Source of the DNA: an uncultured Cohaesibacter sp.
GTDB lineage: Bacteria; Pseudomonadota; Alphaproteobacteria; Rhizobiales; Cohaesibacteraceae
Direction: 5' to 3'
Length of the DNA: 64,000 nucleotides
NCBI RefSeq assembly: GCF_963676485.1
Contig: NZ_OY781114.1
Coordinates: 744,001 to 808,000, forward strand
The translations under genes and the position numbers were made by a program. Each line of letters starts with the position of its first letter. Positions within the stretch are counted from its first letter, which is position 1. Of the stretch, positions 37,385-47,108 are shown piece by piece. Below the pieces are notes generated by a model that ran no database searches, had not been told where the DNA came from, and saw nothing but the letters and a program-made list of their open reading frames with translations.

Positions 37385-37640
37385 ATCTGGGAAATTCAAC
37401 CGCTGTATTCATCGGCCACTACAATCATCATCGGTATCATGAGAGCCTTGGAAATCCCGCGCCAGCCGGCGTCTACTTCGGAAGAGGACAGGCAATTCTG
37501 AAACAAAGGACAAGCATCAAACGGAAGGAACCCCAACGCCGCCACTTGCAACATAAATCACAAGCCGCACAAATCGGAAACACTGATGAGAAGAATCATC
37601 CAGTCAAAACCGTCGACATCAGTCTCAAATCAATCGACGA
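37385..37640 (+). pseudogene. OrfB tail of the outer IS3 element
   Basis: The frame reads FIGHYNHHRYHESLGNPAPA and VYFGRGQAILKQRTSIKRKE, the C-terminus of an IS3-family OrfB of a type different from the inserted element. It probably belongs to the OrfA at 34531-34780. All of the outer OrfB except this tail is missing. Confidence 0.75.
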
Positions 37641-37672
37641 CGGACAGGTGAACCCAGTTATGGGGTTACAGC

Positions 37673-40600
37673 CTAATGGAGCGAATGGATACCCGCCAGT
37701 AACCACTTATCCATTGAACTACCCAAATCCAACGCGACTCCACCAGCCTCTTTTGCGGTGTTGATAAATATCTTTCCGATAATGCCTCCTGCGACCAAAA
37801 CTAAGGTTCCCGGGGTTGTTTGCTCACGGACTTTTTTATCTATTTCTTCGTAGATGAGGGGAAGAGGAAGGTTAATAGAAGAATATTTACTATTTCCATT
37901 TGTACGGAAATGAGTAGGTATCTTTATATGCTTTATGTGATCTTCTTCAGTCAACCACTTAGGTAGGCTGCCAACATCAGCGCTACTAACAACCACACAT
38001 TTTTCCGCGTTTTTGATAAGAGAGTGAATTCTATCGCAAGGTTCAAAAAGATAATCATTCATCTTTTCCTCACCAAACAAAGAATCTCCTGAATAATTTG
38101 CAAATTCATTAAGAACTTGCACCATTCCTCTTCCTTGAATACTCAAAACAAAACTCCCAGTCTTGTTTTGAGTATCTCTAACAAACCGATGAATCGAAGG
38201 AATGCCGATAATATCTGAGTTATAAGCTGCATTTCGGACGCGGTTCATAATAGTTTCTCTACTTTCCTCGTCTAACTCAACACCCCACCAATGACGTTCT
38301 CGATTCAACTGATCGTCCAGCGTGAAGAATTCATGCTTTTCCGAAAAGGCATATCCTTCGCCATCACTCAGTCTAATATTTGAAAAAGGACATTTAGCTT
38401 GAAGAGCATTTCGTACGATAAGGAAAAAATCGTCAACTTCATTTCTATTTGAACGAACATCCATAAATCGCATTCTGCTTCTCAATTGACTATACGTCGG
38501 CTTAAGAAGTAATTTAAATTCTGATTTTAGAGGATCTGGCGCACCAAGCTCAAAAGCAGTTTCAGTCTGAAAATGATCATTTTTGCTATAGGCAGTATTG
38601 AAAGTAGCATCCAAGTCAAAAATCTTCAAACAATGGAAACTGGGTTCAGTTTCCAAGAAAGCTTTCCTTCCTTCATCATATTCCTCCATCATGTCGTTTC
38701 TTAAGTAGTATCTAAGGAGAGAAATTTTTCTGGTAGTAGAAAGCTTTTCCTTTTTTATAGCAAACCCCTTTTCAAACAATTCACTCAACAAATCAAGTCG
38801 AGACCTTCTAAGACATGCACCAAAAGCCAATCCCTCAATAGTGGCTTTAACATATTTTACATTTGGCAAGCTTATGACATCTTCTATCAAGGCATCAAAT
38901 TCATATGGCTCCTTTGTTCCTGATATCTCCATCTTCCTCAAAACCAACCATAAGTAGACAAATGGATATTCCACCAACTTTTCTGCAGAATCAAGAATAG
39001 CAAAAGCTGTCACATCGCGATCAGCGTACAAAGACTCAACTGCGCGAATAACGTCTTCACTTTCAATCTGCCCGAGTTTGAGTGACAATCTCATCCATGA
39101 AACAGGCTCTGTCTGAGTAGAAAGCGTATAAGCAACCCACTTTATGTCTTGTACCACTTTGGTTTCTAAATGCACCTTATGGCTAACATCTGCGGATCGT
39201 AGCTCGCGCATAGCTTGCTTTTCTTTAAGGCTTGAGTAGTAGGCGATATATTTAGCGGTTTCTAAAACATTTCTAGTTGATTTTTTAGCAAAAAAATCTA
39301 TCAAAATACGCAAATATTTTGGAAGCTTGCTTCTCGGATAACAATTCTTTTTGCTCTTCACCACAGAAGAAACATTTATAGAAGGAGCATTTACATCAAA
39401 GTTAAGAACTGGTCTTTTTCTTTTACTTATAATTCTACTTACTTCATTAAGAAATTTATCTAATTCTTTTTCGGACTGCTTTTCTTCTGGCGCGTATAGT
39501 TCGCGAAACATACGAATCCAATCGTCGTCATAATAGTTATCTTCCCAGAATTTATCTGATAATGACGCTATAGATACCTCTTTCACAATCCCATTACCTA
39601 CAAAGCCATAATAATCCCGCTCCACAGGATCAAAATCAAAATTCTGAAATACAGGTATGCCCATACAAAGCAACTCAGTAACAACGGAAGAATTTGCAAC
39701 GATCGCAACGTGCTTAAAATCCGGAGTATCTAATAATATAGGAGCATCACTTGGCCAGTTTAAATCAGCTTGAGACGGGTGGGGCTTAATGAATACAGAG
39801 GATACATTCGGATTCTTTTGCAACCCCATCAACACTCTTCGCAAGCCTTCAATACAAGTTCTTCCTGTTGTATATACACCAACCTTAATATTTCCATTCT
39901 TAAAGGTAGATATATTCGGTTTCAAAAATTTTCTTTTGAATCTAGAAATAACGAAGACTTCGCCCCTCATATCTCCTATTTCTTTATAGATCAATCGAGA
40001 TTTTTCGTTTCTCAAAACACTAAATTCAAAGTCAAGAGGAGGAAAAACATCAGATACTTCAGCATGTTGAACATATACTCTTGGCACATTAAAAGCTTTA
40101 CACGCTAAAGAAAAAGCTACAGGGTTTGGGGAGTGATCATTTGATACGATGGCAAGTAACGGAGTATAACTATCTTCTCGGCTCAAAGAGATCAAATACC
40201 GATAGAAATGGCAGATAAACTGACCCAACTGATATATCAGTCCGGGATTGATTTGCGAACGGCCCTCCAAGACTTCCTTAAATGCTTCCAAACAAATTCC
40301 AGAGAATTCATCAACACCTTCTTTTGCCAAAGAACAGCGCGACATTTTCAAGTCTATAATATTCTTACTAGTGAAAAATTCATCAATATATTGAATTTTT
40401 TCTAATATCCATTCAAATTCTCTAATATTATTTCTTGTTCTCCCCATAAGTAAACAAGAAACCCTTGGTATTCTATATGACGCTTTCTTGCAATTTATAA
40501 TAGTTTCTTCTATATATTCAATTGAATAATTACATCTATCTTCATGTATATCACTTCGACAAAACTGATCTCTAAAGTCTTTGCTAATTTTATGGCCAAT

Positions 40601-40711
40601 GATTGCATCATACTCATCATTACCATCAATAACGGAAGAAACCTTCCTAATTCCAACTTTTACGAGATCCTTAATTCTGCTTTTATCTGGAAACGATTCT
40701 GGCAAAGACAT
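37673..40711 (-). CDS. Large two-module glycosyltransferase (GT-B-like N-terminus, GT-D-like C-terminus)
   Basis: 1012 residues, AT-rich. The first half resembles capsule glycosyl/glycerophospho-transferases of the GT-B type: YVQHAEVSD, VGVYTTGRTCIEGLRRVL, FIKPHPSQADLNWP and the donor-site block NSSVVTELLCMGIPVFQNFD. A helical linker fills about 440-740. The last 230 residues fit a GT-D-type domain: NIRLSDGEGYAF with the metal-binding DGE (783-785), and a closing AGGIIGKIFINTAKEAGGVA-type block followed by LDLGSSMDKW. No signal peptide or transmembrane helix is seen. It probably builds part of the repeat unit of the surface polysaccharide, but donor and acceptor are unknown. It is unusually long, possibly a fusion of two enzymes. 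Confidence 0.75.
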   Translation of the reverse strand: MSLPESFPDKSRIKDLVKVGIRKVSSVIDGNDEYDAIIGHKISKDFRDQFCRSDIHEDRCNYSIEYIEETIINCKKASYRIPRVSCLLMGRTRNNIREFEWILEKIQYIDEFFTSKNIIDLKMSRCSLAKEGVDEFSGICLEAFKEVLEGRSQINPGLIYQLGQFICHFYRYLISLSREDSYTPLLAIVSNDHSPNPVAFSLACKAFNVPRVYVQHAEVSDVFPPLDFEFSVLRNEKSRLIYKEIGDMRGEVFVISRFKRKFLKPNISTFKNGNIKVGVYTTGRTCIEGLRRVLMGLQKNPNVSSVFIKPHPSQADLNWPSDAPILLDTPDFKHVAIVANSSVVTELLCMGIPVFQNFDFDPVERDYYGFVGNGIVKEVSIASLSDKFWEDNYYDDDWIRMFRELYAPEEKQSEKELDKFLNEVSRIISKRKRPVLNFDVNAPSINVSSVVKSKKNCYPRSKLPKYLRILIDFFAKKSTRNVLETAKYIAYYSSLKEKQAMRELRSADVSHKVHLETKVVQDIKWVAYTLSTQTEPVSWMRLSLKLGQIESEDVIRAVESLYADRDVTAFAILDSAEKLVEYPFVYLWLVLRKMEISGTKEPYEFDALIEDVISLPNVKYVKATIEGLAFGACLRRSRLDLLSELFEKGFAIKKEKLSTTRKISLLRYYLRNDMMEEYDEGRKAFLETEPSFHCLKIFDLDATFNTAYSKNDHFQTETAFELGAPDPLKSEFKLLLKPTYSQLRSRMRFMDVRSNRNEVDDFFLIVRNALQAKCPFSNIRLSDGEGYAFSEKHEFFTLDDQLNRERHWWGVELDEESRETIMNRVRNAAYNSDIIGIPSIHRFVRDTQNKTGSFVLSIQGRGMVQVLNEFANYSGDSLFGEEKMNDYLFEPCDRIHSLIKNAEKCVVVSSADVGSLPKWLTEEDHIKHIKIPTHFRTNGNSKYSSINLPLPLIYEEIDKKVREQTTPGTLVLVAGGIIGKIFINTAKEAGGVALDLGSSMDKWLLAGIHSLH

Positions 40712-40862
40712 ATTTATTCAGTCCCTATATATTTGAGATTACATTTTTTGAATCTGCAAAATTTAAGATATTTTACAATCGCCCTTCTACTACGAAACGC
40801 GTTTCCTACATAGATGCACGACTCCTAACACCACGCTCAACTTGGTTGAAGTCTGGAAGCAC

Positions 40863-41915
40863 CTATTTTCTATCTCTTTTGAGTTTACCTAACAATTGCA
40901 CGGCATCTTCAAACTCCATTTTTGCGTTTGTAAATGGATTCCGGTAAACTGGATACAGTAGATAAGCGGCTGCAAAAATCTCAACAACAGACCTCTTCTT
41001 TGTTCTCCTTGGACATGTTTGTCGATCTGATGTGACGCCCCAACCCGCATAGAACGGCATTCCATAGCAAGAAACAGGGATTCCTCTCATTAGGGCCTCA
41101 AAGCCCGCAAGAGAGGATATGGTATATACTTGATCTATAGTACTAAAACAATCGGACAAGATAATGTCCTCTTCGAGTACCAATGCCACATCTTTCACGT
41201 CATCGGGGTTTGATTGGCGGGGCTGCTTCCGTATCCCACTTAGCACCTCGGGATGAGGTTTATAAATAATTTGTGAACCTGGGTTATCTTTTGCAACAAT
41301 CCGCACAAAAGCATTATTATCGATTGAGCAATCACACCCCTTTATGATTGACATATCCCCTTCAACCTGACCAATCACCAACACTCTCTTCTTTGTTTTT
41401 TTTCCGTATAATTTTTCAATATCTCCGTCATTAGAAATATTGTATTTGCTTAATCTAGACTCAACCAGCTTCGCCATCCCCCTTTCGGCTCGCTTCATTA
41501 GCAAGGGGTTCGAGTCAAAGTCGTAGTTCTGTATTAAGTTCTCCAGATCGCTTTGACCTGAAGCATCAAAATACAAATACCCTGAACGATCAAAGCACAA
41601 TGATAGGGGAACTGTATGTCGAGCACCCAAATCAATAGAGCGAAGAAAACCATCTTCGACTCTAACTAGAGGAATTCTATTTTCTTTGCAAAATTTTTCC
41701 AAAAATTTTGGACTATTATAGCTCCACACATAAACTTCAGGCTTCTTACTGAATAGAATGAGCCATCTCCATTTCAATCCAAAGCTCCGTTTGGATATTC
41801 GAAATGGTCCATTTATAACTAATCCATTTGGAAACCAGTGCTCGACAAATGTTTTCCAATGACTGAACCCAAAAATAAAAATTTTCTTTTCTTTTGAAAA
41901 ATAACTTCCAAACAT
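40863..41915 (-). CDS. KpsC/LipA-like capsule polysaccharide transferase (single beta-Kdo transferase module)
   Basis: 350 residues. KpsC-family blocks are VRVEDGFLRSIDLG, VLVIGQVEGDMSI, IYKPHPEVLSG and SSLAGFEALMRGIPVSCYGM with FYAGWGVTSD. KpsC adds beta-Kdo residues to the lipid anchor of group 2 capsules. E. coli KpsC has two such modules in about 675 residues; this protein has one. No KpsS partner is seen in the window. It supports the kpsMTE genes belonging to a functioning capsule system. Confidence 0.85.
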   Translation of the reverse strand: MFGSYFSKEKKIFIFGFSHWKTFVEHWFPNGLVINGPFRISKRSFGLKWRWLILFSKKPEVYVWSYNSPKFLEKFCKENRIPLVRVEDGFLRSIDLGARHTVPLSLCFDRSGYLYFDASGQSDLENLIQNYDFDSNPLLMKRAERGMAKLVESRLSKYNISNDGDIEKLYGKKTKKRVLVIGQVEGDMSIIKGCDCSIDNNAFVRIVAKDNPGSQIIYKPHPEVLSGIRKQPRQSNPDDVKDVALVLEEDIILSDCFSTIDQVYTISSLAGFEALMRGIPVSCYGMPFYAGWGVTSDRQTCPRRTKKRSVVEIFAAAYLLYPVYRNPFTNAKMEFEDAVQLLGKLKRDRK

Positions 41916-42095
41916 CTTATATCCCGTTAGGTATCAGTGCGTGTTGTGTAGCTAACTAAATAATTCTCATTAGTCATAATAGCAAGCTTGAGCCTAGCAA
42001 AACCGGACGTGGGAAGTGGCTCGGTTTGTCTAAATTATTTGAGTCGGCTTTATAAGTGGATCCAGCCTGCTTTCATACTGCTATATTCATCAGTT

Positions 42096-42310
42096 TCATT
42101 GGGTTGAATTAGGCTTGATCTGGTGTCTTGCGGTAAAGAGACGAATGGTGCGCTTGGAATTGTAGAGGGTCGGATACTTCTGAATGCCATTTTTTGCCTA
42201 CAGCGCGTTATTTTAGGCATGAAGATAAACCTCTTCATATTTAATGGTTCGCCAAAGCCACTCGAAAAAGACATTGTACCGCTACGCCCCTTTGCCATTC
42301 CTCATGATGA
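42096..42310 (-). pseudogene. IS3-family OrfB C-terminal remnant
   Basis: The reverse strand reads WRTIKYEEVYLHAYNNALKA and YLTLYNSKRTIRLF, the end of a common IS3 transposase type, with a shift near the left boundary and a stop at 42096. It lies directly against another IS3 remnant. Confidence 0.7.
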
Positions 42311-42337
42311 GCTCCCCATTGTGTCCCCGTTTATGGG

Positions 42338-43432
42338 TTAGTTTTGATCCTGTTTTGATTGGGCAACAAATTCGATTGAGGCTAGCCCTTTGTAGGCGGT
42401 ATGGGGTCTTTTGGTATTGTGGTCAATTCTCCATGCAACAATCAACTCTCTGGCTGCAGGTAGGCTCGAGAAAAGATGCTCATTGAGGTATTCGTCTCGC
42501 AAGCGGCCATTGAAGCTTTCGCCAAACCCATTCTGCATCGCTGCACGGTAAGCGAATGCTTGCAATCGCAGAGAGTGGGGTTTACCTGGTGCGATGTAAT
42601 GCTATTCGACCTTTCGATCCTCCTGCCATTTCAAAATCGCATTTGAGGTTGGTTCCATTCCATTGTCGCTGACAATCATACAGGGATAGCCACGCCGTTC
42701 CGCGATGGTGTCCAATTCTCTGGACACTCGGATGCCGGACAGGGATGTATCAACTACGGTTGCCAGGCATTCCCGGGAGAAGTCAACCATGACACAGTGG
42801 ATGCGGAACCCGCGTCCATCAACAAGGCTATCAGAGACAAAATCGAGGCCCCCATTGATCGGCAAGCAAGCGAAGAGCCGCCGATAGGAGCGCTTCACAC
42901 CGCCAGCTTTTCCTCTTTATAGAGCCGATACAGCCTTTTCCAGTTCACGTGACAGCTCTCCCGCTTGAGAAGAATATGCTGGCGCTGGTAGCCAAAGCGC
43001 GGATGACAATTCGACAAGCCTGTTGCGAAGGCCTGCACCGTCTTCACGCTCGGATCTATAGCGATAAACCCGTGGGGCAACGCCAACCAGTTCACATGCT
43101 TTACGTTGGGAATAATCCTTCTGTGCCGTCGCCCAGCCCACCGCACGTCGTCGCGAACCGGGCTTTAGACGGTTTTTCCGAGCATCTCGTTCAGTGTCGC
43201 CACATCCGGTATTTGCTCGGCCAATAGCTTTTTCAGCTTCTTGTACCCTTCTTCAAGAGCTTTCAGTCGCTTGACCTCAGATACTCCCATGCCGCCACCC
43301 TTCGAACACCATTTGTAAAATGGGCGCATCACAGACACCATACTTGTGGCACAACTCCGCTGCACTCATACCTGCCCGATGCTCTTTCAAAAGGCCGACA
43401 ATATGTTCGTTGCTGAAACGGCTTCTCTTCAT
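42338..43432 (-). pseudogene. IS3-family element remnant (OrfA and broken OrfB)
   Basis: OrfA starts at 43432 (MKRSRFSNEHIVGLLKEH-type reading across a shift), followed by FYKWCSKGGGMGVSEVKRLK and a coiled-coil end. OrfB is in at least four pieces: HRRIIPNVKHVNWLALPHG-type start, LDFVSDSLVDGRGFRIHCVM (first D region), MIVSDNGMEPTSNAILKW (second D) and [20 protein letters not shown] (E). Frameshifts and stops separate them. It is unrelated in sequence to the IS3 element at 34781. Confidence 0.85.
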
Positions 43433-43615
43433 CGTCTATCTCCTTGTTGAGAAACAGACTAACCAAAAAACAGCAGCATTTCAGGGGAGCACGCCACAGC
43501 TTAACCGGCAAGCTAAATTGAGGTTGTCTTTTTCTCACAAGCGTGTTTTGTTTTTTAATCTCAGACTCTCAAATAGATATCATACTCAGCTTTAATACTA
43601 CGATGGGAATTTTTC

Positions 43616-44707
43616 GTGAAATACGTGTTGGTCAGCACCTATCCTAAAGAAGGCACTCAAAATATTGGCGACAAATTGATTGAGCAATGTTGTTCAAATG
43701 CGATCCGTTCGGTAGATCCAAAAGCAGATATTTCAGCAATATGGAGGGCCAGTTCTTGGAATGATGTGAAGGACGTCATTCACAGCTCGGACCGTATAGT
43801 ATTCGCTTGCCTCGCCATTCGGAAAAACATCCTTTCCGTTTATCCATATCTAGAGAACATATTAAGCGCAAGCATTCCATTTTCCGTATTATCCGCCGGC
43901 ACAGCTCTGCCAATTGAAGCCGCCAACTTGTTCTCAAAAGGGTTCACCGCAAATGATCTCGACATACTCAAACGCACAGCTTATGCGGCTCAGACATTCA
44001 CTACACGCGGCGTCCTTTCACAAGCCTTTTGTGAAAAAAACGGTCTTCATGAAGCTAAATTAAGTGGCGATATCGCGTTTTTCGACAACCGTTACGACGA
44101 ATTAAAATTCGCCAAAACGAAATCTATAGCGAACATCGCAATTAGTGACCCACATTACAGTCAATTTTATGAGTCTGCGTTTGAAGAATTGGTCAATTCT
44201 TTAAAGAATTTTTTCCCTAATGCTAATATTGATTGTCTTCTTCATGGTAAAAACTCTACTATAAAAACTCTTTGCGATAAGCTTGAACTCAAATGTCACG
44301 CAATTTATCAACAGCCCAACACTGGCCTCAACATTTATGACAACTACGACCTACATGTAGGATTCCGTATACATGGACATGTAAGCGCTTTGAAAAGACG
44401 TATTCCAAGCTACTTGCTGGAGCAAGATGGTCGAGGGACGGACTATGGCCTCACTTTTTCACGCAAAATCAGCATTCCTTGTTACAGAGTTCCACGCCCT
44501 GTTTCACAAAAGCTTTGTAACGAAAAAGAGAAGATGCCTGCTCAAGTTACTGCAGCTCCCTCATCAATTCAGCTTCTCAGTACAATAATAGCGCAGGACT
44601 ATCTAGACGGTTTCGTTCGCTTTCTTGGTTTTGAAACTGAAATAAATAGGTTTAACACACGAAATATTTCTGAAATTAAGAAAATCTGCTCACCCTATCT
44701 AGAGTGA
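43616..44707 (+). CDS. Polysaccharide pyruvyl transferase family protein
   Basis: 363 residues. The family blocks are GTQNIGDKLIEQCC near the N-terminus, and near the C-terminus VGFRIHGHVSALKRRIPSYL followed by EQDGRGTDYGLTF. Such enzymes place a pyruvyl ketal on a sugar of capsule, exopolysaccharide or secondary wall polymer, using phosphoenolpyruvate. It is the only plus-strand gene in this stretch and starts just after the IS3 remnant, so it may have lost its original operon. AT content matches the capsule region. The sugar acceptor is unknown. Confidence 0.85.
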   Translation: MKYVLVSTYPKEGTQNIGDKLIEQCCSNAIRSVDPKADISAIWRASSWNDVKDVIHSSDRIVFACLAIRKNILSVYPYLENILSASIPFSVLSAGTALPIEAANLFSKGFTANDLDILKRTAYAAQTFTTRGVLSQAFCEKNGLHEAKLSGDIAFFDNRYDELKFAKTKSIANIAISDPHYSQFYESAFEELVNSLKNFFPNANIDCLLHGKNSTIKTLCDKLELKCHAIYQQPNTGLNIYDNYDLHVGFRIHGHVSALKRRIPSYLLEQDGRGTDYGLTFSRKISIPCYRVPRPVSQKLCNEKEKMPAQVTAAPSSIQLLSTIIAQDYLDGFVRFLGFETEINRFNTRNISEIKKICSPYLE

Positions 44708-44862
44708 ACGCATTTCTCTTAGTTAAAGCTAGTTCGATTTTCCGCCCCCACATAACTCAGATCTTCGCAAAGCAACATCAAACTCGGATAGCAGAGGTCG
44801 GAAAACGACAGTGTAGGAATATTTTAACATATCTAAGTACACTCACTGTAGAAATCGGAAAA

Positions 44863-45642
44863 TTAAAGACAAAATACACTTGATGACAAAATATCTCGCA
44901 AAGAAATCGCCCCAAATTGATCATTCATGTGAAAATAGTCTTGAGGATCATGCAACGCTTTAAGTCCACGCTTCAATTTTACCGAATTTTTACTATACCT
45001 TTCCCTTGTAAACATTGCATTTACTATCGTTTCTTCTGGCTGAGAAAAAAATCTCACGCCCTTATCTGTAAATACCGCGTCCACACTCTCGTTGTAATAC
45101 CTAAAGGCGCGTTCCATTATTTCCGTAAATTTAAAATATTCGTACTTGTCACTACTGTCATCAACAACACTAATAGACGGATAAGGATTAGGCGCATAAT
45201 ACATTGGGGCATCAGTTATTTGCTTCAACATATCCACAATAGTCGAAGCGTTACTATTGTATAAGGTCCCCTCCATTGCTTTATTAAAATAACTTTCAGA
45301 AATGAGCTGATGAGTTGAATTTTCATCATAATAATCAAACAAACGATGCACCTTTTGAAGAGCAAGTAAGTGGAGAAAACTATATCCCATTCCAACCAAT
45401 ATATATCCACTCATATCTTTTGGAATATACTCGCATCCATCAGAAGTCCATTTTATATTCTCCTTTAAAATATCTGTTTTAGGAAAAAGTCCATTTTCAT
45501 TTATCTCGAATGATCGCATCGTTGTTGCTGGTGATCCAAAAAAGACAAGATCAATATTGGGGAAGTCACTTTTAATAATTTCCCACCCAAGTTTAAAGGC
45601 AGCTAAATGTGAATTACCAATAACGCCAATTTTATTTTTCAT
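44863..45642 (-). CDS. SGNH-hydrolase-like protein
   Basis: 259 residues. GVIGNSHLAAFKLGW at the N-terminus resembles block I of SGNH enzymes with the nucleophile in GNSH. DPQDYFHMNDQFG near the C-terminus could supply the aspartate/histidine pair (block V). No signal peptide. It overlaps the GSCFA gene by 11 bases, so they are coupled. A role in adding or removing acyl groups on the polysaccharide is a guess. Confidence 0.6.
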   Translation of the reverse strand: MKNKIGVIGNSHLAAFKLGWEIIKSDFPNIDLVFFGSPATTMRSFEINENGLFPKTDILKENIKWTSDGCEYIPKDMSGYILVGMGYSFLHLLALQKVHRLFDYYDENSTHQLISESYFNKAMEGTLYNSNASTIVDMLKQITDAPMYYAPNPYPSISVVDDSSDKYEYFKFTEIMERAFRYYNESVDAVFTDKGVRFFSQPEETIVNAMFTRERYSKNSVKLKRGLKALHDPQDYFHMNDQFGAISLRDILSSSVFCL

Positions 45643-46690
45643 TTTTTACACCTGCAAAAGCATCTAAAAGAGCTTCTTCACAAACCACCTTATCTGAATC
45701 CGCCTCGGTTTGTTCTGATCCTGCTTCAGGTAAAGACATCTCATTGTGCTCCGAGAAGAAAACTTTCATTACCTCGGCAACTCCTTTTCTTGAAACGGTT
45801 CTTTTGTTTTCCATAAACATTGGTTTACCGAGGAAAGGCGTGCTAAATATCTCATATGATGGAAAATAGTCTACGTCTACGAACTCATCATAAAGCTGTC
45901 CAGCCACTGCCCTTAATATAGATTTGGAGCGCACCGTCGCAACCAATACATGATCATTAGATGCTGTAGCGGTAAGGGGAACGGGAGAGACCGTCAGTAT
46001 GAATTTCGCTTTTGGATTATTTTCTTTTACCAGAGTTCTAAACTCAACAAAATCATTATAAACTTCCAAAAAACTCAGATTTTTAAACTGATACAGTCTA
46101 GAATCATATTGCCCTGCAATAACACCAGGCGCAGTTGGGAAGACCAAATGTGTGCCGGTATGTTCCCAAGTCTCCGTAAGTCCCAAGGTAAATATAAAAA
46201 TATCGCATTCCAACAATACTTTTCTAAATCTTTTCAAATGGTCTAGTCTCTGTGCAATAACTTCTTCCTGAGACGGTAGCCCGCAAGGTTCTACAGAAGG
46301 GCGAAATGCGTCAAAAAAATTTTCTTCCTTTTTCCAAATATAAACATCCGGATGTGGGCATAATATTCCGAATGCTTCTTTACACAATTGCAGAAGCTGC
46401 CTGGAAGTGTAAATATTGCCATGCCGCGCGGAGTAAAGTCCATATCCAAAAGATTTCTGAATTTCACCACGGATCGGGTGCCCGCCAGGACACGGCTCAG
46501 CATCAATAACGGAGTATCCGTTCTTCCTTAAACCCCTTGCTATTTCTTGCGCGAAGCAACTTCCTGCAGTTGCGATATTTTTGCCGGAGATGGAAAATTT
46601 CTTTTTATATAAATCCTTGACCTCTTCGATACGATCAGGAACAGATAACCTCCAGAACTTTTTTGAAGGTAAATTACTATATGGAGACAT
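45632..46690 (-). CDS. GSCFA-domain protein
   Basis: 352 residues. The signature ATAGSCFAQEIARGL is present near residue 40, and FTLGLTETWEH with the ILTVSPVPLTATASNDHVL stretch further on; these are typical of the GSCFA family, which is related to SGNH hydrolases. The open frame extends to 46711, but the ATG at 46690 has GAGGTGG seven bases upstream and MSPY is the common N-terminus. GSCFA genes often lie in surface-polysaccharide loci. The C-terminal 40 residues are acidic and specific to this protein. Confidence 0.85.
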   Translation of the reverse strand: MSPYSNLPSKKFWRLSVPDRIEEVKDLYKKKFSISGKNIATAGSCFAQEIARGLRKNGYSVIDAEPCPGGHPIRGEIQKSFGYGLYSARHGNIYTSRQLLQLCKEAFGILCPHPDVYIWKKEENFFDAFRPSVEPCGLPSQEEVIAQRLDHLKRFRKVLLECDIFIFTLGLTETWEHTGTHLVFPTAPGVIAGQYDSRLYQFKNLSFLEVYNDFVEFRTLVKENNPKAKFILTVSPVPLTATASNDHVLVATVRSKSILRAVAGQLYDEFVDVDYFPSYEIFSTPFLGKPMFMENKRTVSRKGVAEVMKVFFSEHNEMSLPEAGSEQTEADSDKVVCEEALLDAFAGVKNEK

Positions 46691-47108
46691 CAGAACCACC
46701 TCTATATTCACCTAACCAAAATATTGGTTAAAGTTTATTAAAATTCATTCACCCCAGTCACAACTTGAGAAGCACAAAACCGTCCCAATCTGAAAGCCAA
46801 TCCGTTTACGAATTCATTAACACGTCAAACACAAACAGATAAGCAAAATGCAATCGAAATTTAGTGCTCTTTAAAGAACATCTCCAACTCAGGACGCTTA
46901 AAACTAGTTTCAAAGCAGCAGAGAACTTCAAATTTTATACACCCGAAGAACTTCTATTATTGTCCAGATTCTTGGATTTTTTGCAAAATTGAAAACTCTA
47001 GAAAAAGATGTATGCGCCGAGAAATTTCCCACATGCCATAATGGCCTGCTCCTACAAGCTTACTCAAAGAGAGGTAATGCTAGATTTCAACCAAATCTCG
47101 GCTGAATC
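46691..47108. other. Non-coding gap between pseI and the GSCFA gene
   Basis: 418 AT-rich bases with no supported gene and no clear terminator. It probably contains the promoter of the GSCFA/SGNH pair. Confidence 0.45.
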
